This document shows, piece after piece, positions 1 to 9,162 of a DNA stretch of 53,990 bases. The DNA comes from an uncultured Bacteroides sp. (GTDB taxonomy: Bacteria; Bacteroidota; Bacteroidia; Bacteroidales; Bacteroidaceae), in contig CANPJW010000016.1 in assembly GCA_947574505.1 (NCBI GenBank), positions 1 through 53,990 on the forward strand, in the 5' to 3' direction. The translations under genes and the position numbers were made by a program. Within the stretch, counting starts at the first letter, position 1, and each line of letters begins with the position of its first letter. The notes beneath the pieces were generated by a model. It searched no databases and was not told where the DNA came from. It saw nothing but the letters and a program-made list of their open reading frames with translations.

Positions 1-49
1 TAGTTCTGGTAGAACTTATCCTATAAAGGAAATCTCTTTATTTTGTTAA

Positions 50-274
50 ATGAATTTTATTTCAGCCTTTGGAGATGAAATAAATTATTTGGAGAAGTAT
101 CCTTGTGCAGATAGTACAGGGAGTGGTTTGTTTATGGGCACATGGGGACATTTATTCTTTTCATAGTCGATGGTTATACATATATTTATATGGATATGTA
201 TGGACTTTGAAATGGCAAGTATAACTAAGGTAGCTGAAAATGTATCTGATAACGAAGAAGCGGAGGTGATATGA
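50..274 (+). pseudogene. possible degraded small gene (one frame with in-frame TAG)
   Basis: One reading frame runs from an ATG at 50 to a TGA at 272-274 (75 codons) and is interrupted only by a TAG at 164-166. The first part encodes a peptide containing FGDEINYLEKYP and GLFMGTWGH. After the TAG the frame continues through a hydrophobic HIFIWICMDF stretch to an acidic tail ending EEAEVI. The composition looks protein-like but I recognise no family, and a TAA directly before the ATG closes the frame upstream. It could be the eroded tail of a membrane protein or chance. Nothing else is seen in the first 300 bases except the hairpin at 279-314. Confidence 0.25.
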
Positions 275-278
275 ACAT

Positions 279-314
279 AGAAGACCATCGTTTAAAAAGG
301 TCAGATGATCTTCT
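279..314. terminator. imperfect hairpin, possible terminator
   Basis: Arms AGAAGACCATC (279-289) and GATGATCTTCT (304-314) pair over 11 bp with one C-A mismatch and a 14-base loop. It lies just beyond the 3' end of the minus-strand creatininase gene. There is no T run on either side, so terminator function is a guess from location. Confidence 0.35.
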
Positions 315-328
315 TGAGTGATGAGGCA

Positions 329-1084
329 TTAATAAAGTTCTTTATGTACCAACTCTTCAAACAGTAATGCATATTTTGCGACGACTGCTTCGGCGTATTT
401 CTTACCTTTCTCGGCACTTGCTTTTTTAGGATTGCCTATACCGGTGTCTTGCGAAACTTTTTGCCAGTTCCTCGGAATCCATGCCACTTTTTCATTCAAC
501 ATTTGTGAGGTGAACTTCTTATAATCTCCGTTTCCGGCTTCGTCTAAATTTACCAATTCCGGATGATAATGCATCATAACAGAAGTTTCCAATTCATCTG
601 CATGGTCACCCGGTTCATCAAAGTACTCTTTAGCAGGAACAAAGGCAAACCATTCGCTGCTGGCTATCAGGAAGTCGGGATAGTCCAGTGACAAGTCACG
701 TATCATACTTTTGAATGTATTGCCGCCATGTCCGTTGATAATGACCATTTTGCGGTATCCCTGGGCGTATAGAGAGGCAACTATGTCGCTTAAAATCGCT
801 TTTTGCGTTTCATAGCGATAATGGATGCAGAAATCCAGCTCGCGTTGTCCCGGATTCTGTGAACCGGCAGTGACGTAAGGCATGACCATGCAACGAATAC
901 CGTAATGTGTTTTTGCCAGTTTTGCAGCATCTAGTGCGATGTCGTGGCTCAGAATGCAGTCTGTCAGATAAGGCAGGTGCAGATTATGCGGTTCGGTAGC
1001 TCCCCAAGGGAGGAGGACCAAATCATATTTCAATGGTTTTACCTTGCCGTAACAGGTTACGGCAAGGTCTAGTTCTTTATCCAT
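329..1084 (-). CDS. creatininase-family amidohydrolase
   Basis: This 251-residue cytoplasmic protein is a member of the creatininase/MftE/FAPy-deformylase family of metal-dependent amidohydrolases. The N-terminal metal site reads PWGATEPHNLHLP followed by TD (E31, H33, D42). The NGHGGN motif is at 117-122 and the family's ExET-like segment HADELETS is at 161-168. Length is normal and there is no signal peptide. Its start codon overlaps the stop of the upstream alcohol dehydrogenase gene as TAATG, so the two are translationally coupled. The actual substrate cannot be read from sequence; creatinine itself is unlikely to be the only option, since the family hydrolyses various cyclic amides and formamides. 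Pairing with an Fe-type dehydrogenase suggests a small catabolic step on an amide or alcohol-containing metabolite. Confidence 0.85.
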   Translation of the reverse strand: MDKELDLAVTCYGKVKPLKYDLVLLPWGATEPHNLHLPYLTDCILSHDIALDAAKLAKTHYGIRCMVMPYVTAGSQNPGQRELDFCIHYRYETQKAILSDIVASLYAQGYRKMVIINGHGGNTFKSMIRDLSLDYPDFLIASSEWFAFVPAKEYFDEPGDHADELETSVMMHYHPELVNLDEAGNGDYKKFTSQMLNEKVAWIPRNWQKVSQDTGIGNPKKASAEKGKKYAEAVVAKYALLFEELVHKELY

Positions 1085-2256
1085 TATTTATAAGAATTTT
1101 TAAAGATATGCAGGATTTCTTCGTCTGTAATCGGGCGTGGGTCGAGAGTGAACAGTCCTCCCATCGTATCTCTTGCATTTTGCAGGAATTTGGGGAAATC
1201 TTCGGATTGGATACCAAATTCGCTCAGTTTGATAGAATGTACTTTACATTCTTTTTGCAGTGTAATCAATGCATCAATGAAATCGGACGGACGGTTGCTC
1301 TTTTTCTGGGTCATCATTTCAGCCATTTTCATGTAACGTTTTGTACAGTCATGCCGGAAAGTTTCGAAGTATGCCTCAGACAAGGCAATGAGTCCTGCTC
1401 CATGAGGAAGTTGTGGATAATAAGCACTCATGGCATGTTCTAATGAATGTTCGGAAGTGCAGCTTGAAGTGGCTTCCACCATGCCTGCCAAGGTGCTGGC
1501 CCAAGCAATTTTGGCACGCGCTTTCAAATTCTTTCCGTCGGCTACGGCTACTGGCAGATATTTGTAGATCAGACGGATGGCTTCTAAGGCGTAAAGATCA
1601 CTGATGGGTGTTGCACAATTGGCGATAAAACCCTCTGCGGCATGGAAGAATGCATCGAACCCTTGATAGGCGGTGAGGTGCGGAGGAATGGAAACCATCA
1701 GTTCCGGGTCTACAATAGATAAGGTAGGGAAGGTCAGCTGGCAACCGAAGCCTATCTTTTCTTGAGCCGTTTCGTGGGTAATCACTGTCCATGGATCCAT
1801 TTCTGTTCCGGTTCCGGCGGTGGTAGGGATGGCGATAATGGGAAGTGCTTTGGTAACAGGGCGTCCTTTACCACTACCCCCTGATACATAATCCCAGTAG
1901 TCACCATCGTTGCAGGCCATAACAGCTATACTTTTGGCTGAGTCGATGGAACTTCCGCCTCCCAGTCCTACTACAAAGTCGCACTTTTCCTCCCGGCAGA
2001 TGGCGGCTGCTTCCATGACGTGTTCTTTGATGGGGTTGGGAAGGATTTTATCGTAAACCAGTGTTTCTACATTATTCAGTCTTAATTGGGCAAGTACTCT
2101 CTCCAAATATCCATATTTCCGCATGGAAGTTCCGGATGAGATGACGACCAGTGCCTTTTTTCCCGGTAATTTTTCACTGGATAATTTCTTGATTTCTCCG
2201 CAGCCAAATACTAATTTGGTAGGGATGTATAAACTAAATACAGGATTTGCTTTCAT
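1084..2256 (-). CDS. iron-containing alcohol dehydrogenase
   Basis: A 390-residue Fe-ADH (group III alcohol dehydrogenase), expected to oxidise or reduce an alcohol/aldehyde pair with NAD(P). The nucleotide-binding GGGSSIDSAKS lies at 99-109 and the PTTAGTGTE segment at 144-152. All four metal ligands of the family are in place: D201 and H205 in GFDAFFHAAEG, H274 in LEHAMSAYYP, and H285 in PHGAG. No signal peptide. It is first in a two-gene operon with the creatininase-family gene, with a good -7 element 31 bases before its ATG. Paralogues act on butanol, lactaldehyde/propanediol, glycerol or phosphonoacetaldehyde-type substrates; which applies here is not visible. Confidence 0.88.
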   Translation of the reverse strand: MKANPVFSLYIPTKLVFGCGEIKKLSSEKLPGKKALVVISSGTSMRKYGYLERVLAQLRLNNVETLVYDKILPNPIKEHVMEAAAICREEKCDFVVGLGGGSSIDSAKSIAVMACNDGDYWDYVSGGSGKGRPVTKALPIIAIPTTAGTGTEMDPWTVITHETAQEKIGFGCQLTFPTLSIVDPELMVSIPPHLTAYQGFDAFFHAAEGFIANCATPISDLYALEAIRLIYKYLPVAVADGKNLKARAKIAWASTLAGMVEATSSCTSEHSLEHAMSAYYPQLPHGAGLIALSEAYFETFRHDCTKRYMKMAEMMTQKKSNRPSDFIDALITLQKECKVHSIKLSEFGIQSEDFPKFLQNARDTMGGLFTLDPRPITDEEILHIFKNSYK

Positions 2257-2286
2257 GTTCTTTCGTATTTAAAGTTTCACTGGTAA

Positions 2287-2294
2287 CAAATGTA
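2287..2294 (-). promoter_or_regulatory. -7 promoter element for the Fe-ADH/creatininase operon
   Basis: On the minus strand this reads TACATTTG, an exact match to the Bacteroidales TAnnTTTG element, 31 bases before the dehydrogenase ATG. No TTTG -33 element is seen at the usual distance. Confidence 0.55.
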
Positions 2295-2388
2295 GGAAAA
2301 TAATAGTTTGCTTGTTTAAGTAATTTGTTAAATTTTACATACTGCCGGATTGTATTCGTTTTCTTTAATTCAGTTTGAGATAGATACG

Positions 2389-2452
2389 TTTTTTCGATTA
2401 TACTCGAAAAAAGAAATAAACAGTGTTTTTTTTTCGATTATACTCGAAAAAA
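2389..2452. promoter_or_regulatory. two copies of a 24-bp palindrome, candidate operator of the ATPase gene
   Basis: A dyad, T6-CGA-TTATAC-TCG-A6 in outline, occurs identically at 2389-2412 and 2429-2452, exactly 40 bp apart. A third half-site TTCGAGTAT (2473-2481), the reverse complement of ATACTCGAA in the dyad, overlaps the start codon at 2480. The second copy abuts the -7 element at 2455. This spacing and overlap suit an operator for autoregulation or a regulatory hairpin; the binding factor is unknown. Confidence 0.6.
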
Positions 2453-2454
2453 AC

Positions 2455-2462
2455 TATCTTTG
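2455..2462 (+). promoter_or_regulatory. -7 promoter element for the ATPase gene
   Basis: TATCTTTG matches TAnnTTTG and ends 17 bases before the ATG at 2480. It lies downstream of the alternative ATG at 2423, so that upstream start would not be on the transcript; this decides the start. Confidence 0.65.
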
Positions 2463-2479
2463 TGGGAAAAGATTCGAGT

Positions 2480-3751
2480 ATGGACGATAAATGGAAAGCT
2501 TTAGAAAAGTATAACCTTTGGGGTGGAAATACGTATCAATTGGGACTGGAACGGAAATCTTATACCGACAAGATTGGCAATTTTGTGGGGAATAACTTGG
2601 TGAAGGTACTTATAGGACAACGTCGTTCGGGCAAAAGTTATATTCTCAGGCAAATTGCTTCAAGTCTTGTCTCGGAACGAGGAGTAAATCCGGCTAATAT
2701 CCTATATATAAATAAGGAGTATCTGGAATTTGATTTTATTGATGATTATAAAGCATTGGAAAGTCTGTATCGTTTTTATCGGGAAAAGCTTAAACCGCAA
2801 GGAAAAGTATATTTGTTTTTCGATGAAATTCAAAATGTGGATGGCTGGGAAAGGTTTGTAAACTCCCATTCGCAAGACTTTGTCGAAGAGAGTGAATTGT
2901 TTATCAGCGGTTCTAACTCTAAAATGCTTTCCAGTGAACTTGCCACTCTTTTGTCGGGACGTTATGTAGAATTTCATATATTCCCCTATAGTTATGCTGA
3001 ATATTTACAGTTGATGCAGCAACCTGCCGGTCGGGCTTCTTATTTGGCCTATTTACAGAAAGGCGGTTTGCCCGAATTGTACAACCTGCCCACTGTCGAG
3101 TCAGAAAAACAGTATGTCGCTTCTGTGAAAGATACGATTTTGTTGCGTGATATAGTGAAGCGTAAACCCGTTCGTGATGTAAGGTTATTGGATGATATTT
3201 TTATTTATTTGGTGAATAATGCGTCCAATCTGTTTTCCGTTCAGCATATTGTTAATTTCTTTAAATCCAAGAACCGGAAGGTGAGTTATGATACCTTATC
3301 TAATTATCTAGGTTATATAGAAGAAGCTTTTCTTGCTTATAAAACAGAACGTTACAATATAAAAGGAAAGGATGTGGTGGCAGGTAATTGCAAGTATTAT
3401 CTGAATGACTTGTCCTTTAAGAATTTTCTTTATCCGGGCTTTGCTTATGGAGTCGGGTATTTGTTGGAGAATGCAGTATATTTGGAACTTCGTCGTTTAG
3501 GCTATATTGTATATACAGGTTCTTTTCGGGATAAAGAAGTTGATTTTGTTGCTATGAAGGACGATAGAGTGATTTATCTTCAAGCAACTTACATGTTGGA
3601 AACGGCACAAACCATGGAACGGGAATATGCTCCTTTGCTGACGATAGGTGATAATTATGAAAAATATGTCGTTTCCATGGATGAGGTACAATTCCCTTCC
3701 AATGAAGGGGTCAGGCATATACAGGCTTGGAATTTAAAGGAAATATTGTAG
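2480..3751 (+). CDS. AAA+ ATPase with DUF4143 domain
   Basis: A 423-residue ATP-binding protein of the AAA_14/DUF4143 type. Walker A is GQRRSGKS at 46-53 and Walker B is YLFFDE at 111-116, followed by the family's SGSNSKML and LSGRYVEF motifs (143-164). The middle (about 190-340) is the DUF4143 winged-helix region, and the C-terminus has a restriction-endonuclease-like pattern (KEVDFVA, then VIYLQ) typical of these proteins. It is cytoplasmic. The start at 2480 is chosen because the promoter element at 2455 lies inside the longer frame. These ATPases are common, patchily distributed accessory genes in gut Bacteroidales; their role is not established, with suggestions of nucleic-acid or stress functions. 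The duplicated palindromes upstream imply tight regulation. Confidence 0.85.
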   Translation: MDDKWKALEKYNLWGGNTYQLGLERKSYTDKIGNFVGNNLVKVLIGQRRSGKSYILRQIASSLVSERGVNPANILYINKEYLEFDFIDDYKALESLYRFYREKLKPQGKVYLFFDEIQNVDGWERFVNSHSQDFVEESELFISGSNSKMLSSELATLLSGRYVEFHIFPYSYAEYLQLMQQPAGRASYLAYLQKGGLPELYNLPTVESEKQYVASVKDTILLRDIVKRKPVRDVRLLDDIFIYLVNNASNLFSVQHIVNFFKSKNRKVSYDTLSNYLGYIEEAFLAYKTERYNIKGKDVVAGNCKYYLNDLSFKNFLYPGFAYGVGYLLENAVYLELRRLGYIVYTGSFRDKEVDFVAMKDDRVIYLQATYMLETAQTMEREYAPLLTIGDNYEKYVVSMDEVQFPSNEGVRHIQAWNLKEIL

Positions 3752-3894
3752 GAAATCAGTTTCTCTTTTTAATATACAGTTTTTGGTAAGAGTTGTCAAA
3801 ACTCTGATGATATTGTCTGTAGTCTATTATCCAATGTTGCTCACCGCTCCCCCGGATATGTAGAGCAGGAATAGCACCGAAGAGGAGAGTATAG

Positions 3895-4065
3895 TGGATA
3901 TTATTTGCTTATGTGCAGTTGGCGCAAACATACGATTGGCATATCAGTCTGTATATCAGTATTCCGCTTATCTTTGCAGTCACTATCGGGCTGAGTCTGC
4001 TTTCTTATTATTATTTTGAGAAACCGGCCAACCGCTGGGTAAAACGAATTTTAAATAAACAATAA
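3895..4065 (+). pseudogene. C-terminal remnant of an acyltransferase-3 family membrane protein
   Basis: A 56-codon open frame without a start encodes a hydrophobic helix (ISIPLIFAVTIGLSLLSYYY) followed by FEKPANRWVKRIL and a stop. An aromatic run followed by EKP at the end of the last transmembrane helix is the hallmark C-terminus of OafA/YrhL-like acyltransferases. The frame is closed by TAG at 3892 and nothing upstream resembles the rest of the roughly 350-residue protein, so this is a truncated relic. The remaining bases of the 3752-4075 gap hold only a weak 6-bp hairpin at 3789-3805. Confidence 0.65.
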
Positions 4066-4075
4066 TAACTAGTTC

Positions 4076-5247
4076 ATGGAAAAACAATTATCAGAAAAAC
4101 TGCCACGCGTTGAGGTGGTGGATGCTTTACGGGGATTTGCAGTCATGGCAATTCTTTTAGTGCATAGTTTGGAGCATTTCATCTTTCCGGTTTATCCGGT
4201 AGACCAGCCTGCATGGTTGAATATACTGAATGACGGGGTATTCAATGTTACATTTACTTTATTGGCTGGAAAATCGTATGCCATTTTTGCTTTGCTGTTT
4301 GGATTTACATTTTATATTCAGTCGGCTAACCAACAGCGTAAAGGAAAAGATTTTGGTTATCGTTTTCTGTGGCGTTTGCTGTTATTGGTAGCTTTTGCTA
4401 CGCTGAATGCAGCTTTTTTTCCGGCAGGAGATGTGCTGTTGCTGTTCTCGGTAGTGGGAATCGTATTGTTTGTGGTGCGCAAGTGGAGTGACTGTGCCAT
4501 ACTTGTTACGGCTATTTTGTTTTTATTGCAGCCCGTTGAGTGGTATCATTATATAGTAGGTCTGTTTGATCCTTCTTATACTTTGCCCGATTGGGGAGTG
4601 GGCGCGATGTATAAAGAAGTGGCGGAATATACCAAAGAGGGGAGTTTGTGGGTAAGAATATGACCTTTGGTCAGAAAGCCAGTCTATATTGGGCTCTGGG
4701 AGCAGGGCGTTTCTGGCAGACTGCCGGCTTGTTTTTGATGGGATTATACATCGGACGCAAACAATTGTTTGTTACTTCCGAAAAACATACTCGTTTTTGG
4801 GTGAAGGCTCTTATCATTTCCGCTATCTCTTTTGCTCCGCTTTTCCAACTGAAAGAGTTGATTATGGCTAGTGACAGTGAACTCATTCGCCAGACTGCCG
4901 GAACTGCTTTTGATATGTGGCAAAAGTTCGCTTTTACATTTGTACTGGTTGCTTCTTTTGTATTGCTTTATCAACGGGATAGGTTCAGGAATTTTGTATC
5001 AAATCTTCGTTATTATGGTAGGATGAGTCTGACCAATTATATCACCCAATCTATTGCCGGAGCTATTATTTATTTCCCTTTCGGATTTTATCTGGCTCCG
5101 TACTGTGGATATACGTTGAGTTTGTTGGTTGGTTTTGTACTCTTTTTGTTGCAAGTACAGTTCTGCAAGTGGTGGTTGAAAGGACATAAGCAGGGACCGT
5201 TAGAGAGTCTTTGGCATAAATGGACCTGGATGTATTCCAAAAAATAA
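4076..5247 (+). pseudogene. DUF418 (YeiB-like) membrane protein, frameshifted
   Basis: Two overlapping frames together make one DUF418 protein of about 390 residues. The first (4076-4663, 195 aa) has the N-terminal VVDALRGFAVMAILLVH signature and several transmembrane helices, then ends prematurely after EGSLW. The second (from about 4648 to 5247) continues with KNMTFGQKASLYW and the DUF418 C-terminal helices including YYGRMSLTNYITQS. The join lies in GAGGGGAGTTTGTGGGTAAG (4637-4656); loss of one base near the T run would explain it. The family is an integral membrane protein group of unknown transport or transfer function. Either the gene is inactivated or this is a homopolymer sequencing error. 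Confidence 0.75.
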
Positions 5248-5273
5248 GGAACTCTGGGCAGGAGTTGCATATG

Positions 5274-5331
5274 CTATACGGAAGAGAGGAAAAGGCGAAA
5301 AGTAATTTGTCTTTTCCTCTCTTCCGTATAG
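5274..5331. terminator. perfect 21-bp hairpin between convergent genes
   Basis: Arms 5274-5294 and 5311-5331 are exact reverse complements over 21 bp (beginning CTATACGGAAGAGAGG) around a 16-base loop. It sits between the 3' ends of the DUF418 and helicase genes, so a bidirectional terminator or transcript-end stabiliser is likely, although no long T run follows. Confidence 0.6.
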
Positions 5332-5395
5332 GGACTGATTCTTGTTTCCCAAGTTTCCCGAATATCATAAAAAGGATATCAGTTCAGGATTATAA

Positions 5396-8300
5396 TCAAT
5401 TATTTTTGCCTTCTATCTGAATTTGAATTGCTTGTCCTGTACGTTGCAGACATTCTATAAAAATAGAAAGATGATTGGTCTTTTGCATCAACTCACATAT
5501 AATTTCCTTTTCTTCTGTGCACCAAGGTTCATAAGCACGTGGGAAAGTTTCACGTTGTTTATGGATATAAGGTGGAAGGACTGTTTTCTGAATGCCTAAC
5601 TCTTGGACTTTTTGTTTTATACGGCAAATATCTTCTTCTGTACAATCATTAAAAGATTCTTTTGTAAAGAACCCCGGATATTTTTGGTCAATGTCAAGAT
5701 TGATTGTAGGCTTAGATAGGGATTGAAAGGTTTTTTCTCTGCTTTCTAGTTCCTTTATCAGATTGTTGATGTACTCATCGGCTTGAACAGATGATACAAC
5801 TATGGAACATTCGTGGCGGGAGTATTCTTTATGGCGGTTGGCGGATAACCAGTTGAAAGAACCCTCTATAAGTGTATGGTTATCAATGGCCAATGATTTA
5901 TTGTGGATACCTTTTACTTCAATGAGGGTTGCGGCATTTTCTATTAATATGTTCCGTCCCTCTTCGGCACGGCTGAGCAACTGATTGGTTTTCGTATCAT
6001 AATCTAGAGACGAATCGGTGTAGACTGTGACATCCACTCCTCGGTGTACCGTGTGGCGTATCAGCGGAACCAACTGGTCGTTTTCTATGGCGTGGATAGA
6101 TATGAATGGAGATACAATCAGCAGGCGGTGTCTTGCTTTTTCAAAAGCTTGGTGCAGAACCTGGATATGCTCTTCTGTGGTGGACAGACGAAGGGTGGGG
6201 TGGTAGGTGCACAGCGGAACTTCCTGTTGGTAAATAAAGTTGTTGGAAATCTCGTTGGATGGATCATCGAAAAGCCATTTAGCCATATTTCCTACCGGGG
6301 TGTTTTCTTCCGGATGGAAAATATTCATGTTGCCAAAAACAATGAAATGATGCTGAGCGCGCGATATCGCTACATTGAGCATATTGTATTTTCCATCACG
6401 CTCCATAAAAAGAGAATGGTCTTCGGGAGAGTTGACTGTTGAAAAAAGAACAATCGGACATTGGGCACCTTGCAGGGAATGTACTGTGCCGATGATCATA
6501 TCTTTATATTTCTCATTTCCTGATATTTTTTGTATTTGATGCCGTATTTCGGCTTCTTGGGCTTTAAAAGGAGTTACTACGGCTACAATTTCATGAATAG
6601 GCTTTTTATAGGTCTTTTCCAGATTATCTTTTTCCAGTTCCAGCCAACAGACAATGGCTTCCGCTTCAGCCCGGTTGAGGCGACTTCCTGTTTTTCCAGG
6701 GCTGCTGTAACTGTTGATGTGTACATATCCTTTGGAAGGGAGGGACTTGTATTTTACTTCGTTACCTTTTTTAGGAAGTAACCTGCCGTGGTAAACATAA
6801 TCATTTCAATAGGCAATAATGGAATCTACGCATCGTCTGTGTTCGGTCAGAAAAGCTCCTTTTTCACCTTTTACTGTAAAATTACAGCTTTTACGTGCCA
6901 GTTTCATTATACTTCCGGAAGAAGAAAGGAAACCATTGTTTTCTAAAAAACGGTATTTTTCCGAGGACTGGTTGGAAACAATGCCCAGATTCTTTAAATT
7001 AATGAATGAATATTCATCAGAAATGGACCATACAGGCTCTATTTGTTGAATATCACCTACTAAAATCGCTTGCTTGGCCAAACTGAAGGAGGGAACGGCA
7101 AGTTCGGGTGAAACTTGTCCGGATTCATCTACAATCAACAGATCTATTCCATTGTATAAAGGAATATCCCATTTTCCGTTCTCCGCATAGGTCATATACT
7201 TGGGTAGAGAATGGAAAGTAGAGATGAAAACAGGCATTACGCAAGCCAAACGTTTTAATCTTTGGGTATAGGCTTCTTGTGTGCGCTGCTTGCCTTCATC
7301 GCACTTGCTTAACCGGTGAATAAACTCGGCTTCCCGATAATGTATGGCATACCAGAACATTTGATACCGATAGCTGATATCCAGCCTTACTGCCATGTCT
7401 TCTGTATAAGGCAAGTTGCCATACTCAGGGTTGGAACTTATTTTTTCGTAACGTTCTTTGAATTCTTCTGTCAAAGTCCACTGTTCTATTACTTTGTCAT
7501 AGGAGGGTAATGGCTCATGGAATTTGCGGATAAACTTCTGTAATATATTGTTTTCCTTCCGGTTTCCGTATTCTGTTGTTTCGGCAGCTTGGATACAGAG
7601 AATAATCTTTTTTTGGAGGGCTTGCATTTCTTTACGGAGAAATTGCCGGCATTTTGTTTCGTCTTGATAGTTTTTCTTGAAAAAGTTATTGAAGCATTGC
7701 AGATAGAATTGTTTGTACTCTTCTTGACGTTCAGGTGTATCGTATGCTGCCGGAAATCCATCCCCTTTGGGGTTGAACATCATTTTGTACTGTTGTTGCA
7801 GCTCTTTTTTCCCTGACAGATATAGGCCTAATGTATCCAGTTCGGGTAGCCAGCGGTTGGACAACCGGGGATGTGTTGTGTCATTGGTTGTTTCCGCTTT
7901 GAAATCCTTTAGGATATTGGTGATCGCCTGATTATTAGCTGAACTTGCAACTATAATTTCCGGCTCTTCCGGATTGTTTAGAATGTTATGAGCAAGTCTG
8001 TTTGCGATGACAGTTTGCAGAAAAGTGGTTTTTCCTGTTCCCGGAGGACCGTTGACGACAAAAATATCAGCACATTCCGGTGTTGTGTACATTGCTAGTG
8101 TTTCGCGTTGAGATATGGACAAAGGAAAGTCGCTGCTCATTTGTGCCCAGTGTTCTTGGTTGCAATATACTTTCCGGTTAGTTGGAATAGGAAGAGCGTT
8201 AGCAGATTTTGTTTGTATTAATAAATTCAACAGGGGATGTGGAGTGGTATTGTCATCTTTTAAGAGTTTGTCATATAGTGTGATTATGGGCTGTGCCATA

Positions 8301-8863
8301 TTGCGCTCGGAGGCTTTTATGATAATGATTTCTGGATTATCATAGTAATTCATTGTGCTGAAAGTTTTGCCGGTTGCTTTCTTGAAAAGCTGCTCGCATG
8401 CTTGCCAATAGGCCTCCCATTTTGTTTCTTCAGTGTTAAAATTGGATAGTAGTTGATCTACTTTTGAAAGAGAAGCTATAGTGCGGTCATTGGCTGCATT
8501 AGGCTCCAAAAATTTACGAATAAATATTGGGATTCTGTCTGATTCGTTCTCGCATACGGTTAGTTTGCCGTCAGGCAACATGATGGCAGTAATCAAGAAG
8601 GGATATTCCGGTCTTTCTGATTGGGAAGTCCAGCCGTTTTCAAATTCGGGCAAAAGAATACAAGGAGCAATCATTACTTTTTGTTTTTCATTGCTGTCTT
8701 CTGCTTTCCAATCAGGGAAAATAACAGGAATACTTTTGAGAGGAATGAATTTAAGTATCTTGTCACCAATGTTTAGGGTGATTCGTGGTCCTTTGAGAGC
8801 AATAGCTTTGCGCTCTGCATCTTGAAGACAAGTTTTCCAGTATTTTAGTAAGGTCTGGTCCAT
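5396..8863 (-). pseudogene. SF1 helicase-PLD nuclease fusion (Mokosh type II-like), interrupted by in-frame TGA
   Basis: One 1,155-codon frame encodes a large SF1 (Upf1/COG1112-like) helicase fused to a phospholipase-D-type nuclease. Walker A GPPGTGKT is at 272-279, Walker B LLIVDESGQ near 580, the GTVHSLQG motif near 792 and NVAISRAQH near 830. The PLD catalytic motif HNKSLAID (HxK(x)4D) is at about 987-994, followed by GSFNW. The last 60 residues (AYEPWCTEEKE...) look like a small helical DNA-binding domain. Codon 686 is TGA (6806-6808), in the context IIAY-stop-NDYVYHGRL, where TGC/TGT Cys would fit; the frame is intact on both sides, so a single substitution explains it. A helicase-PLD fusion is the reported architecture of the Mokosh type II anti-phage protein; assignment to that system is inference. 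Unless TGA is read through, only a truncated helicase is made. Confidence 0.8.
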
Positions 8864-8895
8864 TTGTTTTTACGTTTGTGTGATGGAATAATTTA

Positions 8896-8903
8896 CAAAT
8901 ATA
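8896..8903 (-). promoter_or_regulatory. -7 promoter element for the helicase-PLD gene
   Basis: Minus strand TATATTTG, an exact TAnnTTTG match 32 bases before the ATG at 8863. The rest of the 8864-9147 gap holds only a short 7-bp hairpin with a 3-base loop (AGGCAAG/CTTGCCT, 9055-9071). Confidence 0.5.
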
Positions 8904-9132
8904 AGAAAATAGGTGAAAAGAATACGGTAATTGGGGTTACATTCCTGAATTTATGATTTTTTTACATTAAGAGGGATTGGAAATGTCGGGATAATCATTA
9001 TTAGCGGTAAATGAATTGGGATGAACGGAATAATGGTAATATTTAGTGGTGATGAGGCAAGAAACTTGCCTTTATGAAGCAAATGAAGCTAAAATAGACG
9101 AGAATTTATCTGTGTGGGGAGTGTGGATATAC

Positions 9133-9140
9133 TAATTTTG
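9133..9140 (+). promoter_or_regulatory. -7 promoter element for the GH92 gene
   Basis: TAATTTTG matches TAnnTTTG. Transcription from it would begin at about 9147, making the ATG at 9148 leaderless and favouring the ATG at 9163 as the true start. Confidence 0.5.
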
Positions 9141-9162
9141 CCAATAAATGAAACTTAAATCT

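Noticed and set aside
2423..2479. N-terminal extension of the ATPase gene from the ATG at 2423
   Set aside because: It contains the second palindrome and the -7 element TATCTTTG; the extension would lie upstream of the transcription start.
6806..6808. TGA as selenocysteine codon
   Set aside because: The site is not at a catalytic position of the helicase, no selenoprotein family matches, and no obvious stem-loop suited to recoding was seen just downstream; a nonsense mutation is simpler.
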